DNA of 17,562 nucleotides from Methanomicrobiales archaeon (GCA_012511245.1 JAAZGM010000233.1:1-17562), one strand, 5' to 3'; shown: positions 1 to 7,287, numbered from the stretch's first letter. Notes: generated from the sequence alone by a model not told the origin. Numbers and translations: made by a program.

Positions 1-1110
1 CTCAGGGAGGCGATCGCCGGGATGGAGACGGCGGAGGGGAACGAAGAGGTTCATCCCCGGCTCCGCGACATCTCCCGAAAGGCGCTTCCGGGGTTCACGA
101 AGTCCATGGGGCAGATCCTCTCCCGGGAGCCTTCCGGTGACCCTGAAGCGTTCTACGCGACCGCCGCCGAGATCCTGAAGGGCTCGCTCAAGGCGCTGAA
201 GGGACAGGGGAAGTACCTCTCCTCCGTCTACCCGGACGATATGAAGGAGGTGCGTGCAGCCGTCAAAGACCTGGGGCGTGAGGTCAACACGATGACCGAG
301 GCGATCGGCCGGGCGCGCACCGACCGGCAGCGGATAGAGGGCGTCCGAGAGTCGCATGCGTCCATCACCCGGATCCGTGAGGAGTATGCCGCCGCCGATG
401 GCGAATCCCGGGAGTACGGGGTGGCGCTTGCTGAGGTGGAGGGTGAGACCCGGAAAGCAGAGGGGGAACTCGCCGCCCTCAAACAACGTCCGGACTATGC
501 CCGTAAGCAGGAGATCGAGGAGAAGATCCAGGCACTTGCCGCCACGGAGAGGGAGGCGGGGAAGGAGATGGCGACTCTCCTGACCACCGCCGCCCATCTC
601 TTCCGCAAGGCCGGGAAGGTGGCAGAGAAGGCAGGAGATCGCGCGGCGGCCGCATCGATCGACCGGGCGCTCGATGCATATGCGGACGATGGAAAAGACC
701 CGGTCGACCCGACCGAAGCGGCGATGTCGGTCGTTCTCGCCATGATCCAGCGCGAAGATCTCCCCCTCAAGAACCAGGACGAAGTCCGTCTCTTCTCTGA
801 CGCCGAAACCCTGCCCGGTGCTATGAAGCGGGCGCTTGAGCAGCAGCAGGACGCCCGGACGAAGCGAGCAGCGGAGCAGGAGGCCCTGGCCGCGCTCCCG
901 GTGGTGGTCGAGGAAGAGCGCCTTGGCACCCTACTTCCGGGGTTGCGCCGTGAGACCGGGGCGAAGGCCGCTGCAAAAGAACGGGCGGAGAGCCAGCGGG
1001 AAGCGCTGAAGGAGTCATATACCGCCGAAAGCGAGACCCTCAGGTCACGCACGACCGCTCTTGCCGGACAGGCCGTGGAGGTCGAGGTGCCCGGGCTTTC
1101 ATTACCCTGA
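1..1110 (+). CDS. Coiled-coil protein of unknown function, probably 5'-partial
   Basis: I do not recognise a characterised family. The reading frame is open to the first base of the window. An ATG at 22 follows a GGGAGG at 5-10 and could be the start, but the residues before it (LREAIAG) read like continuing helix, so the protein may begin outside the window. Counting from that ATG there are 362 residues, rich in Glu, Ala, Arg and Lys. Long heptad-like helical stretches lie around residues 75-190 and 270-350, with a less charged globular-looking part around 190-265. There is no signal peptide, membrane segment, Cys cluster or P-loop. It looks like a soluble, structural or scaffold-type protein. 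The neighbours give no functional hint. That the gene is real is supported by strong GC-biased coding character over its whole length. Confidence 0.75.
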   Translation, partial: LREAIAGMETAEGNEEVHPRLRDISRKALPGFTKSMGQILSREPSGDPEAFYATAAEILKGSLKALKGQGKYLSSVYPDDMKEVRAAVKDLGREVNTMTEAIGRARTDRQRIEGVRESHASITRIREEYAAADGESREYGVALAEVEGETRKAEGELAALKQRPDYARKQEIEEKIQALAATEREAGKEMATLLTTAAHLFRKAGKVAEKAGDRAAAASIDRALDAYADDGKDPVDPTEAAMSVVLAMIQREDLPLKNQDEVRLFSDAETLPGAMKRALEQQQDARTKRAAEQEALAALPVVVEEERLGTLLPGLRRETGAKAAAKERAESQREALKESYTAESETLRSRTTALAGQAVEVEVPGLSLP

Positions 1111-1183
1111 TCAGCGGCTGTTGCTCCTTGCCGGGGGAAACTCTGTTTACCCCCTGCGCATAATTATGATACAAGGACGGTCG

Positions 1184-2020
1184 ATGACAAAAGAGATCAC
1201 AACACCCGGAACAGAGTCACGTCTCTGGATAGCGGTCCCTGCAGTCTCATTTTTAGGAATCGGGATCGAACTGCTGCTTGCATCCGTCGCTTTCCCCTAT
1301 TCCCTCTGGGTAGGTGTCGCAGGATGCGTGATCGCGTCGTGCATCCTTTGTTACCAGGCCTACCAGAAACCGCGACGGGATCTCGTCTCGCTCTTCACGC
1401 CGCTCTTCGCGCTCCTCATCCTGGTCGTACCCAATGATATCACTTCAAGCGGCGTGATCGTGCAGGTGGTCTTCGCGGCAACGATCACCTTCCTTGCAAT
1501 CCGGGTAGAAAGAGTGTTTAATGCGCCGAAACAACAGGAGATAACAATGAAACAGATGTTAAATGAATATATCGGCAGGATCGGGCCGTTCCTTGCTACT
1601 ATCGATGAGGAGACCGGTCACCTGGTCGCACAGGCCCTGCTGACGTATAAGTTCGGGCTCTACCCGAACGCAATGGAGAGGTGTACGGAGGCACTCTCCC
1701 GTCTCGATGCGATCACTCCCTATCCCGGAGAACTGGAACGTGCGCTCCTGATCCTCAAGGAGCGTGCCGCTGGATTTGCGGTCTCCCGGGTTATAACGAG
1801 ACCGGAGCATGTCTTCACGGAGGACGATTATGATAATCTTGCCATCCATCTCTCAAAAGACCGTATCGACGACCCGGCCGTGCTCGACCTCGACAACGCG
1901 CTCATCCTGATCTACGCCGTCGGCATCGAGACCTCTCCTGATGACGAACAGGCGCTGGAGGAGCACCAGCGGTTCATCATCCAGATCCTGGAATCGTATA
2001 AGGAAAAATTGGCTGCATGA
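1184..2020 (+). CDS. Four-helix membrane protein with cytoplasmic C-terminal domain, unknown function
   Basis: A predicted integral membrane protein of 278 residues; family not recognised. Hydrophobic helices lie at about residues 14-36, 39-59, 67-83 and 89-106. A soluble, helix-rich domain of about 170 residues follows, with repeated acidic and Leu-rich segments that could be a small helical-repeat fold. I chose the ATG at 1184 because the longer in-frame ORF starting at 1061 overlaps the end of the upstream gene and its extra residues look non-coding. An ATG at 1166 would add six residues. An AT-rich element at 1160-1167 is slightly too close to 1184 to be a clean promoter. A stem-loop follows the stop. 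Nothing in the neighbourhood assigns a role. Confidence 0.75.
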   Translation: MTKEITTPGTESRLWIAVPAVSFLGIGIELLLASVAFPYSLWVGVAGCVIASCILCYQAYQKPRRDLVSLFTPLFALLILVVPNDITSSGVIVQVVFAATITFLAIRVERVFNAPKQQEITMKQMLNEYIGRIGPFLATIDEETGHLVAQALLTYKFGLYPNAMERCTEALSRLDAITPYPGELERALLILKERAAGFAVSRVITRPEHVFTEDDYDNLAIHLSKDRIDDPAVLDLDNALILIYAVGIETSPDDEQALEEHQRFIIQILESYKEKLAA

Positions 2021-2035
2021 GCGGATTGACCGGGA

Positions 2036-2055
2036 GAGACCTCTTCTGAGGTTTC
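2036..2055 (+). terminator. Stem-loop just after the membrane-protein gene
   Basis: GAGACCTC, loop TTCT, GAGGTTTC: an 8-bp stem with one G-U pair, 16 bases after the stop at 2020. No long T-run follows, so termination is inferred from position and structure only. Confidence 0.35.
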
Positions 2056-2167
2056 ATAACCGATACCGGCGCAGATCGTGGCCGGAAACGTGCTATAGAG
2101 TGGGTTTGATCCGGTCGACCTCTTCTTCGTCGGTCAGGGAGCGGGAGGTGGGTGTCCAGCCTCCGCG

Positions 2168-2190
2168 CTCATGAACAGCGGGTTCATGAG
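2168..2190. repeat. Perfect 9-bp inverted repeat
   Basis: CTCATGAAC, spacer AGCGG, GTTCATGAG. The arms at 2168-2176 and 2182-2190 are exactly complementary. It is not next to a recognised gene end, so it could be a regulatory site, a structured RNA element or a chance palindrome. Confidence 0.7.
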
Positions 2191-2241
2191 GGTCGATGGG
2201 AGCGATCACCTACCTCGTTGTGCCCGTGATCGTCGAGACGT

Positions 2242-2404
2242 TCAGTCGAGCGCGGTGCAGGCGTGGGGATCGGCATAGACGGTTGCACCGTTCTGCATCA
2301 TCTCCGGGTTCACGCTCAACAGGGTGGGGATACAAAAAACTGATGTATGCCATGCTCATCTCCATGGCTCTCATCTGGATCCGCTCGCATATCTCGTGGA
2401 GTTT
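2242..2404 (-). pseudogene. Possible gene relic (C-terminal fragment)
   Basis: On the minus strand a frame ending at the TGA at 2242-2244 encodes a protein-like tail (LLSVNPEMMQNGATVYADPH, then ACTALD). A neighbouring frame just upstream encodes an amphipathic stretch (ICERIQMRAMEMSMAYISF). The two join across a run of six T on the minus strand at about 2334-2340, as if one base had been gained or lost. I cannot name a family. A chance open frame is quite possible. Confidence 0.2.
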
Positions 2405-2452
2405 TAACAAAACCGGGATTCGTGAAGTACCAGGAGGGGAAAAACGCTTCTT

Positions 2453-2491
2453 ACCGATGGATGCCCCGGGTGAGAGTATCCTGCCATCGGT
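2453..2491. repeat. 8-bp inverted repeat with 23-base spacer
   Basis: ACCGATGG at 2453-2460 and CCATCGGT at 2484-2491 are exact reverse complements. Function unknown. Confidence 0.5.
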
Positions 2492-2555
2492 TGTCTTCTG
2501 TAGTAGTATCGTTTTTCCCGGGCAGGGATTGCCCCAACGAGTCCCGCCCGGTTTT

Positions 2556-2571
2556 GGGTGCCGGAGCACCC
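2556..2571 (-). terminator. Tight GC hairpin right after the stop of the minus-strand operon
   Basis: Read on the plus strand: GGGTGC, loop CGGA, GCACCC, a perfect 6-bp stem with a 4-base loop. It lies one base beyond the stop codon (2573-2575) of the minus-strand membrane gene. No T-run follows directly on the minus strand; the nearest T5 is about 110 bases further on. It may define or protect the mRNA 3' end. Confidence 0.4.
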
Positions 2572-2572
2572 A

Positions 2573-3400
2573 TCAATACTTGTACCAGCGCCCTTTCTCG
2601 TCGTACTCTCCCTGCTGCTGTGCAGGGGCGGCACTGACGTGGTTCTGGAAGAAATTTGCCTTATAGGCGTAAAGGAACGCCGAGAAGAGAACAATCACGA
2701 CCGCATAGATGATTGCGGCGATCCAGACCCCCTCCGTCCCGATGAGGGCAAAGAGATCTTCGGGCACCATCGTCTCGAGTTCTGCAGGGCTCATGGTGGT
2801 GAGCGGTTCGAGTTTCCCGATGAGGAGCGCAGTCCAGGTAAAAATTCCTGCAAGTCCAAGCGCTATGAAGACAACGATATTCGTCAGATAAAAGACGAGG
2901 ACGCTACCGATGTTGTTCATGACGAACTCGATGCTTCGCCGGATCGACTCAAAGACGCCTGTCTCCTCAAAGACCGCCACGGTATCGTAGAAGAACGTGA
3001 AGAAGGCGATCGAGAGGATGACCCCAAAGAGGAGTGGAACCATGACTCCGGCGCCGAGGAGCGTGAGCGGTATCATGAGCAGGATGAGGGTCAGGAGGAT
3101 CGCAAAGAAGATGACCAGCGCCGGGAGGAGGATCCGGAAGTAGCAGGCCTTCCCCGACTCTATGAACTCGGCTGCGGTGAAGTTCTCTGCACGGATCGTG
3201 CCGTAAACGCCGCCGACCAGAAACGGTGTCACGAGAATCTGCAGAAACGCCAGGGGTTGTGCATAGAAAGCGCTGCCGTAGATGGGGATGAGGAGATCAA
3301 GAGCCGCGAGAGCACCCAGGACGAGGCCGATCGACCAGAGGATGGGATGCCGTCGGAGGAGTCCGGCGGCGCCGGTGACTGATTTGAGCGTCATGCTCAT
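2573..3400 (-). CDS. Six-helix integral membrane protein, DUF7847-like
   Basis: 275 residues with predicted membrane helices at about 20-40, 49-68, 89-113, 115-138, 165-190 and 225-246. The C-terminal tail is short, polar and Tyr-rich, ending GRWYKY. The N-terminal pattern, a short helix then RRHPILW followed by a helix, resembles archaeal membrane proteins of the DUF7847/DUF4013 type. That match is from memory and tentative, and no biochemical role is known to me. The start ATG at 3400-3398 overlaps the stop of the upstream gene as ATGA, so the two are almost certainly co-transcribed and translationally coupled. An internal ATG two codons on is an alternative start. A tight hairpin follows the stop. 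Confidence 0.8.
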   Translation of the reverse strand: MSMTLKSVTGAAGLLRRHPILWSIGLVLGALAALDLLIPIYGSAFYAQPLAFLQILVTPFLVGGVYGTIRAENFTAAEFIESGKACYFRILLPALVIFFAILLTLILLMIPLTLLGAGVMVPLLFGVILSIAFFTFFYDTVAVFEETGVFESIRRSIEFVMNNIGSVLVFYLTNIVVFIALGLAGIFTWTALLIGKLEPLTTMSPAELETMVPEDLFALIGTEGVWIAAIIYAVVIVLFSAFLYAYKANFFQNHVSAAPAQQQGEYDEKGRWYKY

Positions 3401-3987
3401 CGGTTCCTCGGCATGGCGACGATCTCGCGCACCTGCAGGTCGAAGAACGATGCGGTATGCGCGGGGCGGATGACGCAGACGGTATCTGCCCCGGTTGCAG
3501 TGCCTCCGACCGCGATCACCTCTTCATCGATCCCGATCGCACCCTGGTCGGCTGCTATGAGGACGCACTCCACCGCGACCTTCAGGCCGATCGCAACCGT
3601 CCGCCGCAGCGCCTCGGCGATCGCTTCCGTGCGGGAACTCCCGCCAAGCCTCGGTGAGCGGGATATCGCGCGTTCGAGCCCGGAAAGGGCGTGGGTGCCG
3701 GTGACGATCTTTGCTCCCGCTGCCCGGAGGGCAGTAGCTGCCTCTTCCTCAAACTCCCACTCGCCGGGTTTCGAGAACCCGACCACGTGGGTGACGACGA
3801 TCAGTTCGAGATCCGTTCCTGCCATTGCCTCCAGGAAGGCGAGTGCCGTCCAGCCGCTGGTGCTCGCAACAACGATCCTTTTGATACCGAGTTCCCGTGC
3901 CCGCTCGACGGCAAACCGGGCGGCGTCACGGGTGTTCTCTCTACCCGGTGCATCGAAATAGTAGGTATTCCGGCTTACGAAGCCCAT
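3397..3987 (-). CDS. Stand-alone pyruvate kinase C-terminal (alpha/beta) domain protein
   Basis: 196 residues resembling the COG1751 group, free-standing relatives of the C-terminal allosteric domain of pyruvate kinase. The family-like start (YYFDAPGRENT, residues 9-19), the Rossmann-like strand IKRIVVASTSGWTA (35-48) and a late Gly-rich segment AVGGTATGADTV fit that group. It lacks the catalytic barrel, so it is not a pyruvate kinase; the substrate or ligand is unknown. Its stop overlaps the start of the membrane gene downstream. The start is slightly odd: an AGGAG at 4010-4006 is better spaced for an out-of-frame ATG at 3995, which opens a 6-codon ORF (MTAWAS) overlapping this start. I keep ATG 3987 because the next residues match the family. 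Confidence 0.82.
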   Translation of the reverse strand: MGFVSRNTYYFDAPGRENTRDAARFAVERARELGIKRIVVASTSGWTALAFLEAMAGTDLELIVVTHVVGFSKPGEWEFEEEAATALRAAGAKIVTGTHALSGLERAISRSPRLGGSSRTEAIAEALRRTVAIGLKVAVECVLIAADQGAIGIDEEVIAVGGTATGADTVCVIRPAHTASFFDLQVREIVAMPRNR

Positions 3988-4106
3988 GCAGTCATGTTGT
4001 CGTTGCTCCTAATTGAACCTCCCGTACCGCTATGGTGGGGAAAGAAGGTGATAAATGGTGGATAGCCCAACATTACTCTCAGCCTAACGGTGCGGCAGGA
4101 ATTCTC

Positions 4107-5276
4107 ATGATAACACTCGCTATTGCAGGAAAACCCAACTGCGGGAAGTCAACGTTTTTCAGGGCGGCAACCCTCGCCCCGGCGGAGATCGCCAATTACC
4201 CGTTCACAACCATCGATGCAAATCATGGCATCGCATACGTCCGGACAACCTGCCCGTGCCGGGAGATGCACGTCCCGTGTGAAAACTGCCAGGACGGCGT
4301 CAGGTTCGTCCCGGTCGGGCTGATCGATGTGGCGGGTCTCGTCCCTGAGGCACATCTTGGGCGGGGGCTTGGGAACCAGTTCCTCGACAACCTCCGGCAG
4401 GCGGACGCCATCCTCCAGATCGTCGATGCCAGCGGATCGACGGACGCCGAAGGAAACCCGATCGATATCGGTTCGCGTGATCCGGTGAAGGATATCGAGT
4501 TCCTCCAGTACGAGATGTCGATGTGGATGTACGGCATCCTCTCGCGGAACTGGGCGAAACTTCTGCGGCAGGCACAGGCAAGGGATTTCTCTCTTGCGGC
4601 GGCGATCGCCGAAGTATTTGCCGGGCTCGGGATCACCTACGAACACGTCCGCGACGCTGCAGAGGAGGTCGGGATCGAACTCCGGACAGCGAGCGAGGAA
4701 GATCTGATACGGTTCTGCCGCGAGCTGATGACGACCAGCAAGCCGATGCTGATCGTCGGGAACAAGGCTGACCAGGCGCCGCCGGAGTGCCTTGAGCGGC
4801 TTGGAGAGCACGATGTCATCTTTGCAAGCGCAGCGGGCGAACTTGCACTCAGGATGGCTGCAGAGGGGAAGTTCATCCACTATCTCCCCGGTGATGGGAG
4901 TTTCACCGAGAGCCCCGGTGCGAACTTCAGCGCTGCTCAGCGTGCCGGGATCGCGAAGGTCGCGGGGTTCATGCAGACGTTCGACGGCACTGGCATTCAG
5001 AAGGCTCTGGATGCCGCAGTCTTCAACCTCCTCGACCAGATCGTCGTCTTCCCGGTCGAAGACGAGAGCAAACTCACCGACGGCAAGGGGAGGGTTCTCC
5101 CCGATGCGTTCCTCATGAAGCGCGGCTCGACCTCCCGCGATCTGGCCTACCAGGTCCACACCGATATCGGCGAGGGGTTCCTGTATGCCATCGACGCAAA
5201 GTCCGGGATGCGGATCAAGGACACCCAGGAACTGAAGAACGGCGATATCATCAAGATCGTCAGCGTCCGGAAGTGA
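4107..5276 (+). CDS. YchF/Obg-family GTPase, archaeal type, with TGS domain
   Basis: A P-loop translation-factor-class GTPase of 389 residues, the usual length for archaeal YchF-like proteins. G1 is GKPNCGKST (8-16), G3 is DVAGL (74-78), G4 is NKAD (219-222) and a G5-like SAA follows. The C-terminal portion from about residue 310 is a TGS domain ending in GDIIKIVSVRK. Bacterial YchF has a degenerate G4 and prefers ATP. The intact NKxD here argues for GTP, which is inference. A Cys cluster CPC-x6-CENC (49-61) could bind metal and is typical of the archaeal branch. The longer in-frame ORF from 4032 is rejected because the P-loop strand begins at MITLAIAG; an AGGA lies eight bases before this ATG. 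Likely role: a ribosome-associated or stress-linked GTPase. Confidence 0.92.
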   Translation: MITLAIAGKPNCGKSTFFRAATLAPAEIANYPFTTIDANHGIAYVRTTCPCREMHVPCENCQDGVRFVPVGLIDVAGLVPEAHLGRGLGNQFLDNLRQADAILQIVDASGSTDAEGNPIDIGSRDPVKDIEFLQYEMSMWMYGILSRNWAKLLRQAQARDFSLAAAIAEVFAGLGITYEHVRDAAEEVGIELRTASEEDLIRFCRELMTTSKPMLIVGNKADQAPPECLERLGEHDVIFASAAGELALRMAAEGKFIHYLPGDGSFTESPGANFSAAQRAGIAKVAGFMQTFDGTGIQKALDAAVFNLLDQIVVFPVEDESKLTDGKGRVLPDAFLMKRGSTSRDLAYQVHTDIGEGFLYAIDAKSGMRIKDTQELKNGDIIKIVSVRK

Positions 5277-5340
5277 GAGGACGCCGTGCCTCCGGGGAGC
5301 GAATCGGCACCCCCGGCTGGCCGGTGTAAAACGGCACACC

Positions 5341-5346
5341 TATATA
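5341..5346 (+). promoter_or_regulatory. TATA box for the 106-residue gene
   Basis: TATATA centred about 28 bases before the ATG at 5372. Archaeal TATA-to-start-site spacing puts transcription start within a few bases of the ATG, so the mRNA is probably leaderless. Confidence 0.6.
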
Positions 5347-5371
5347 CTGGTTTGAGAAATACTCGATCATC

Positions 5372-5692
5372 ATGAGCGGCGAGGTCTTTCAGGCGCAGGT
5401 CCTCCGGAACTTCTTCGACACCATCACCGGAACGGACAGGAACCTGACCCGGATCTACATGTGCGTGATGAGCCTCGCCAAACTCCGCATGGAGTCCCCT
5501 GAGAGGATGACGTTCCTCGTTGACCAGCTCCGCAAGTCCAAACAGAGGCGGGAACTCTCGGTCGATATCATCGATTATATGTGCGATGTGGCGCGCGATC
5601 TCGAACTCGCCACCGTCCAGACCGCGTTCGGCGTGAAAGACATCAACGCGGTCGCCGACGAGTTCAGCGCGATCAGCCTCGACTCGTTCTGA
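5372..5692 (+). CDS. Small helical protein of unknown function (106 residues)
   Basis: An all-helical-looking soluble protein of 106 residues. There are two Cys (near residues 31 and 71), a basic patch (RKSKQRRE, about 54-61) and no membrane segment. I do not recognise a family; it may be restricted to relatives of this organism. Reality is supported by a good TATA box at the spacing for a leaderless transcript, an oligo-T terminator right after the stop, and codon use like its neighbours. It is preceded by the YchF-type GTPase gene, but the 95-base gap with its own promoter suggests independent transcription. Confidence 0.75.
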   Translation: MSGEVFQAQVLRNFFDTITGTDRNLTRIYMCVMSLAKLRMESPERMTFLVDQLRKSKQRRELSVDIIDYMCDVARDLELATVQTAFGVKDINAVADEFSAISLDSF

Positions 5693-5694
5693 CA

Positions 5695-5700
5695 TTTTTT
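5695..5700 (+). terminator. Oligo-T terminator after the 106-residue gene
   Basis: Six T starting three bases after the TGA stop (5690-5692), the usual archaeal intrinsic signal. Confidence 0.6.
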
Positions 5701-5894
5701 CCCGGAGGCGGCTACCCCGGGGTTTCTTGATCTGAACGCCCCCGTCTGCCCCGTTTCGAACGGTAATCGCGTTCGATGTCTCGCGCAACGATCCGGGTTT
5801 TACCCGATCAGGAGCCCCACAGAGAACCCTTGCATGGCAGAGATCGGAGAGGGGATGCCCCCATCCTGGAATACAATGGGCGGGAAACTTCCCG
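5701..5894. other. Hairpin-rich convergent spacer, possible structured RNA
   Basis: No plausible gene between the plus-strand gene ending at 5692 and the minus-strand gene ending at 5941. At least five hairpin-capable elements are packed here. CCCGG/CCGGG lies at 5701-5721. TCGAACG/CGTTCGA (7 bp, 7-base loop) lies at 5756-5776. GAT-CGGGT/ACCCG-ATC (8 bp with one bulge, TTT loop) lies at 5790-5809. GGATG/CATCC lies at 5853-5866, and CGGGAA/TTCCCG at 5881-5894. They could be bidirectional termination structures, a non-coding RNA, or chance in GC-rich DNA. Confidence 0.35.
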
Positions 5895-5914
5895 TATGGT
5901 CGTGCTATAGTCCG

Positions 5915-5919
5915 AAAAA
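5915..5919 (-). terminator. Oligo-T terminator of the DUF92 gene
   Basis: On the minus strand ATATTTTTC begins about 20 bases after the stop codon at 5943-5941. It is the only T5 near this gene end. Confidence 0.4.
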
Positions 5920-5940
5920 TATCTGGAGTGCCCCGGCGGC

Positions 5941-7137
5941 TCACCCGAGCATATAGATCAGCATCCCTGCGATCCCGCCTGAGAACGTGGCGATCAGGTT
6001 CGTGCCCGAGTTCCCGATCCTGCCGCTGTTCTCGAGGGTGGCGCCCACCAGACTGTCGACGTTGGTGCCGACGAACCCGGCGATGACCGTGACGACGACC
6101 ATCCAGGGGTCGGCGACGCCCATCATCCATGCAACAACGGCAACGACAGCGGAAGCGATGACGGCGGCAATTTCGCCGCGGAAAGTCACCCCGCCGTTCG
6201 TCCCCCGCGGCACCGGCCTGAGCGTCGTGATCAGATACGGCACCTTCCCTGTGACACCGATCTCGCTTGCGACAGTATCGGCGGCGGCAGAGGCGACACT
6301 GCCCATGAAGAGCGCCACGAACGCCGGATGGCCCGTTAACCCAAAGAGGATGGCGGCAGCGGTCGCCACCAGGCCGTTTGCGAAGACGTTGAAATAACCG
6401 CGCACACCTCCATGCTCCTGGGCGACGCCGAGCTGCTTCTTGTCGCTGTAGCGGTACCGGGTAGCCCCGGCACCGATGATGAAGAAGGTGAGCATGATCA
6501 GGAACCATCGGACATCGGCGAAGACGATCAGGATGATCCCGATCATGGCGCCCGAGAAGAGGCCGCTGATGTCGGCCACCCGGACGCGATAGGCGATATA
6601 GCCGAACCCGAATCCAATAATTGCCGCCGCGATGAGAAGGGTCAGATCGACCTCGAAGTTGAGATCCTCAAAGAGGAACATCGTCATCGCAACGCCGAGC
6701 GCCTCGATCATCAGAGCATCGTCCCGCCCCCGGAGGGCTGCCCGGAGAAGCACTGCAACGACTACGCCCATCACGGCAACGAGAGGCACGGTATACTGCA
6801 GGTAGAACATCACCGCAACCGATACGGCGATCGCAGCGATCAGATGGTGGAGATACGCCACCTGCTGATCGCCGGTAAGCCGGAAGACCACCTCCCCGAT
6901 CACGACGATGCCGAGCGTGCAGGTGAAGACGAACGTCGAGAGCCAGCCGAGCCCGTAGAGCACGGCAAGTACGATGATAGAGAGCGATACATATCGAGTA
7001 TCCTTGATGAGGTAGAGGACGAGCGAGAACGGAACGAGGAAGAGCGTGAGCAGCCATGCCGGCTGGAGCAGGGGGGCCAGGCCTATGAAGGCGAGGGTGA
7101 GAGCTAATGCCAGAATCAGCCCCTGCGGCTTTGTCAT
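5941..7137 (-). CDS. DUF92 (TIGR00297) integral membrane protein
   Basis: 398 residues with about ten hydrophobic helices. The N-terminal half (to about 180) is nearly all membrane helices with one short acidic and basic loop (RGRDDA). The C-terminal half is a DUF92 domain with recognisable conserved patches: AAADTVASEIG (285-293 region), VPRGTNGGVT (309-318), DSLVGATLE (361-369) and NSGTN (376-380). DUF92 proteins are related to plant VTE6 phytyl-phosphate kinase and to dolichol-kinase-like enzymes. A role in isoprenoid-phosphate metabolism, for instance recycling of archaeal lipid side chains, is a reasonable inference but unproven. The gene is divergent from valS with about 150 bases between the starts. 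Confidence 0.88.
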   Translation of the reverse strand: MTKPQGLILALALTLAFIGLAPLLQPAWLLTLFLVPFSLVLYLIKDTRYVSLSIIVLAVLYGLGWLSTFVFTCTLGIVVIGEVVFRLTGDQQVAYLHHLIAAIAVSVAVMFYLQYTVPLVAVMGVVVAVLLRAALRGRDDALMIEALGVAMTMFLFEDLNFEVDLTLLIAAAIIGFGFGYIAYRVRVADISGLFSGAMIGIILIVFADVRWFLIMLTFFIIGAGATRYRYSDKKQLGVAQEHGGVRGYFNVFANGLVATAAAILFGLTGHPAFVALFMGSVASAAADTVASEIGVTGKVPYLITTLRPVPRGTNGGVTFRGEIAAVIASAVVAVVAWMMGVADPWMVVVTVIAGFVGTNVDSLVGATLENSGRIGNSGTNLIATFSGGIAGMLIYMLG

Positions 7138-7248
7138 TCTTACAATGTATGAAGTGCGGGGACAAAGCCTTTAGGGTTGAACACCTGCCATCCCCGTGGT
7201 TTTCAATGGTGAACCCTCCCGGGCGCCGGAGACGGGGAGCGCTCCAAC

Positions 7249-7257
7249 AATATATTT
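7249..7257 (+). promoter_or_regulatory. TATA box for valS
   Basis: AATATATTT centred about 35 bases before the valS ATG, predicting a leader of roughly ten bases. Confidence 0.5.
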
Positions 7258-7287
7258 CACTGGGAAGAGAGAGATTATACGCTGAAA

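Larger units (their letters stand above)
2021..2572. other. Gene-poor spacer with several inverted repeats
   Basis: A stretch of 552 bases between a plus-strand gene and a convergent minus-strand gene. The ORFs that cross it have poor coding character: mixed composition, frequent Arg and Ser, and no domain I recognise. It holds four hairpin-capable elements: 2036-2055, 2168-2190, 2453-2491 and 2556-2571. It also holds one short minus-strand reading frame that looks like a relic of a protein C-terminus (2242-2404). I see no confident gene here. Confidence 0.55.

Noticed and set aside
2558..3382. 274-codon plus-strand open frame opposite the six-helix membrane gene
   Set aside because: Extremely Glu/Asp/Arg-rich because it is the complement of hydrophobic codons; the minus-strand reading has clear membrane helices.
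4149..5339. 396-codon minus-strand open frame opposite the GTPase gene
   Set aside because: Antisense to a gene with all GTPase motifs intact; no recognisable protein features.
5147..6508. 453-codon minus-strand open frame across the GTPase end, the small gene, the spacer and the DUF92 gene
   Set aside because: It crosses several well-supported genes and is strongly skewed to Arg, Gly, Cys and His; a GC-rich shadow.
6412..7107. 231-codon plus-strand open frame opposite the DUF92 gene
   Set aside because: The same effect: a charged antisense mirror of membrane helices.
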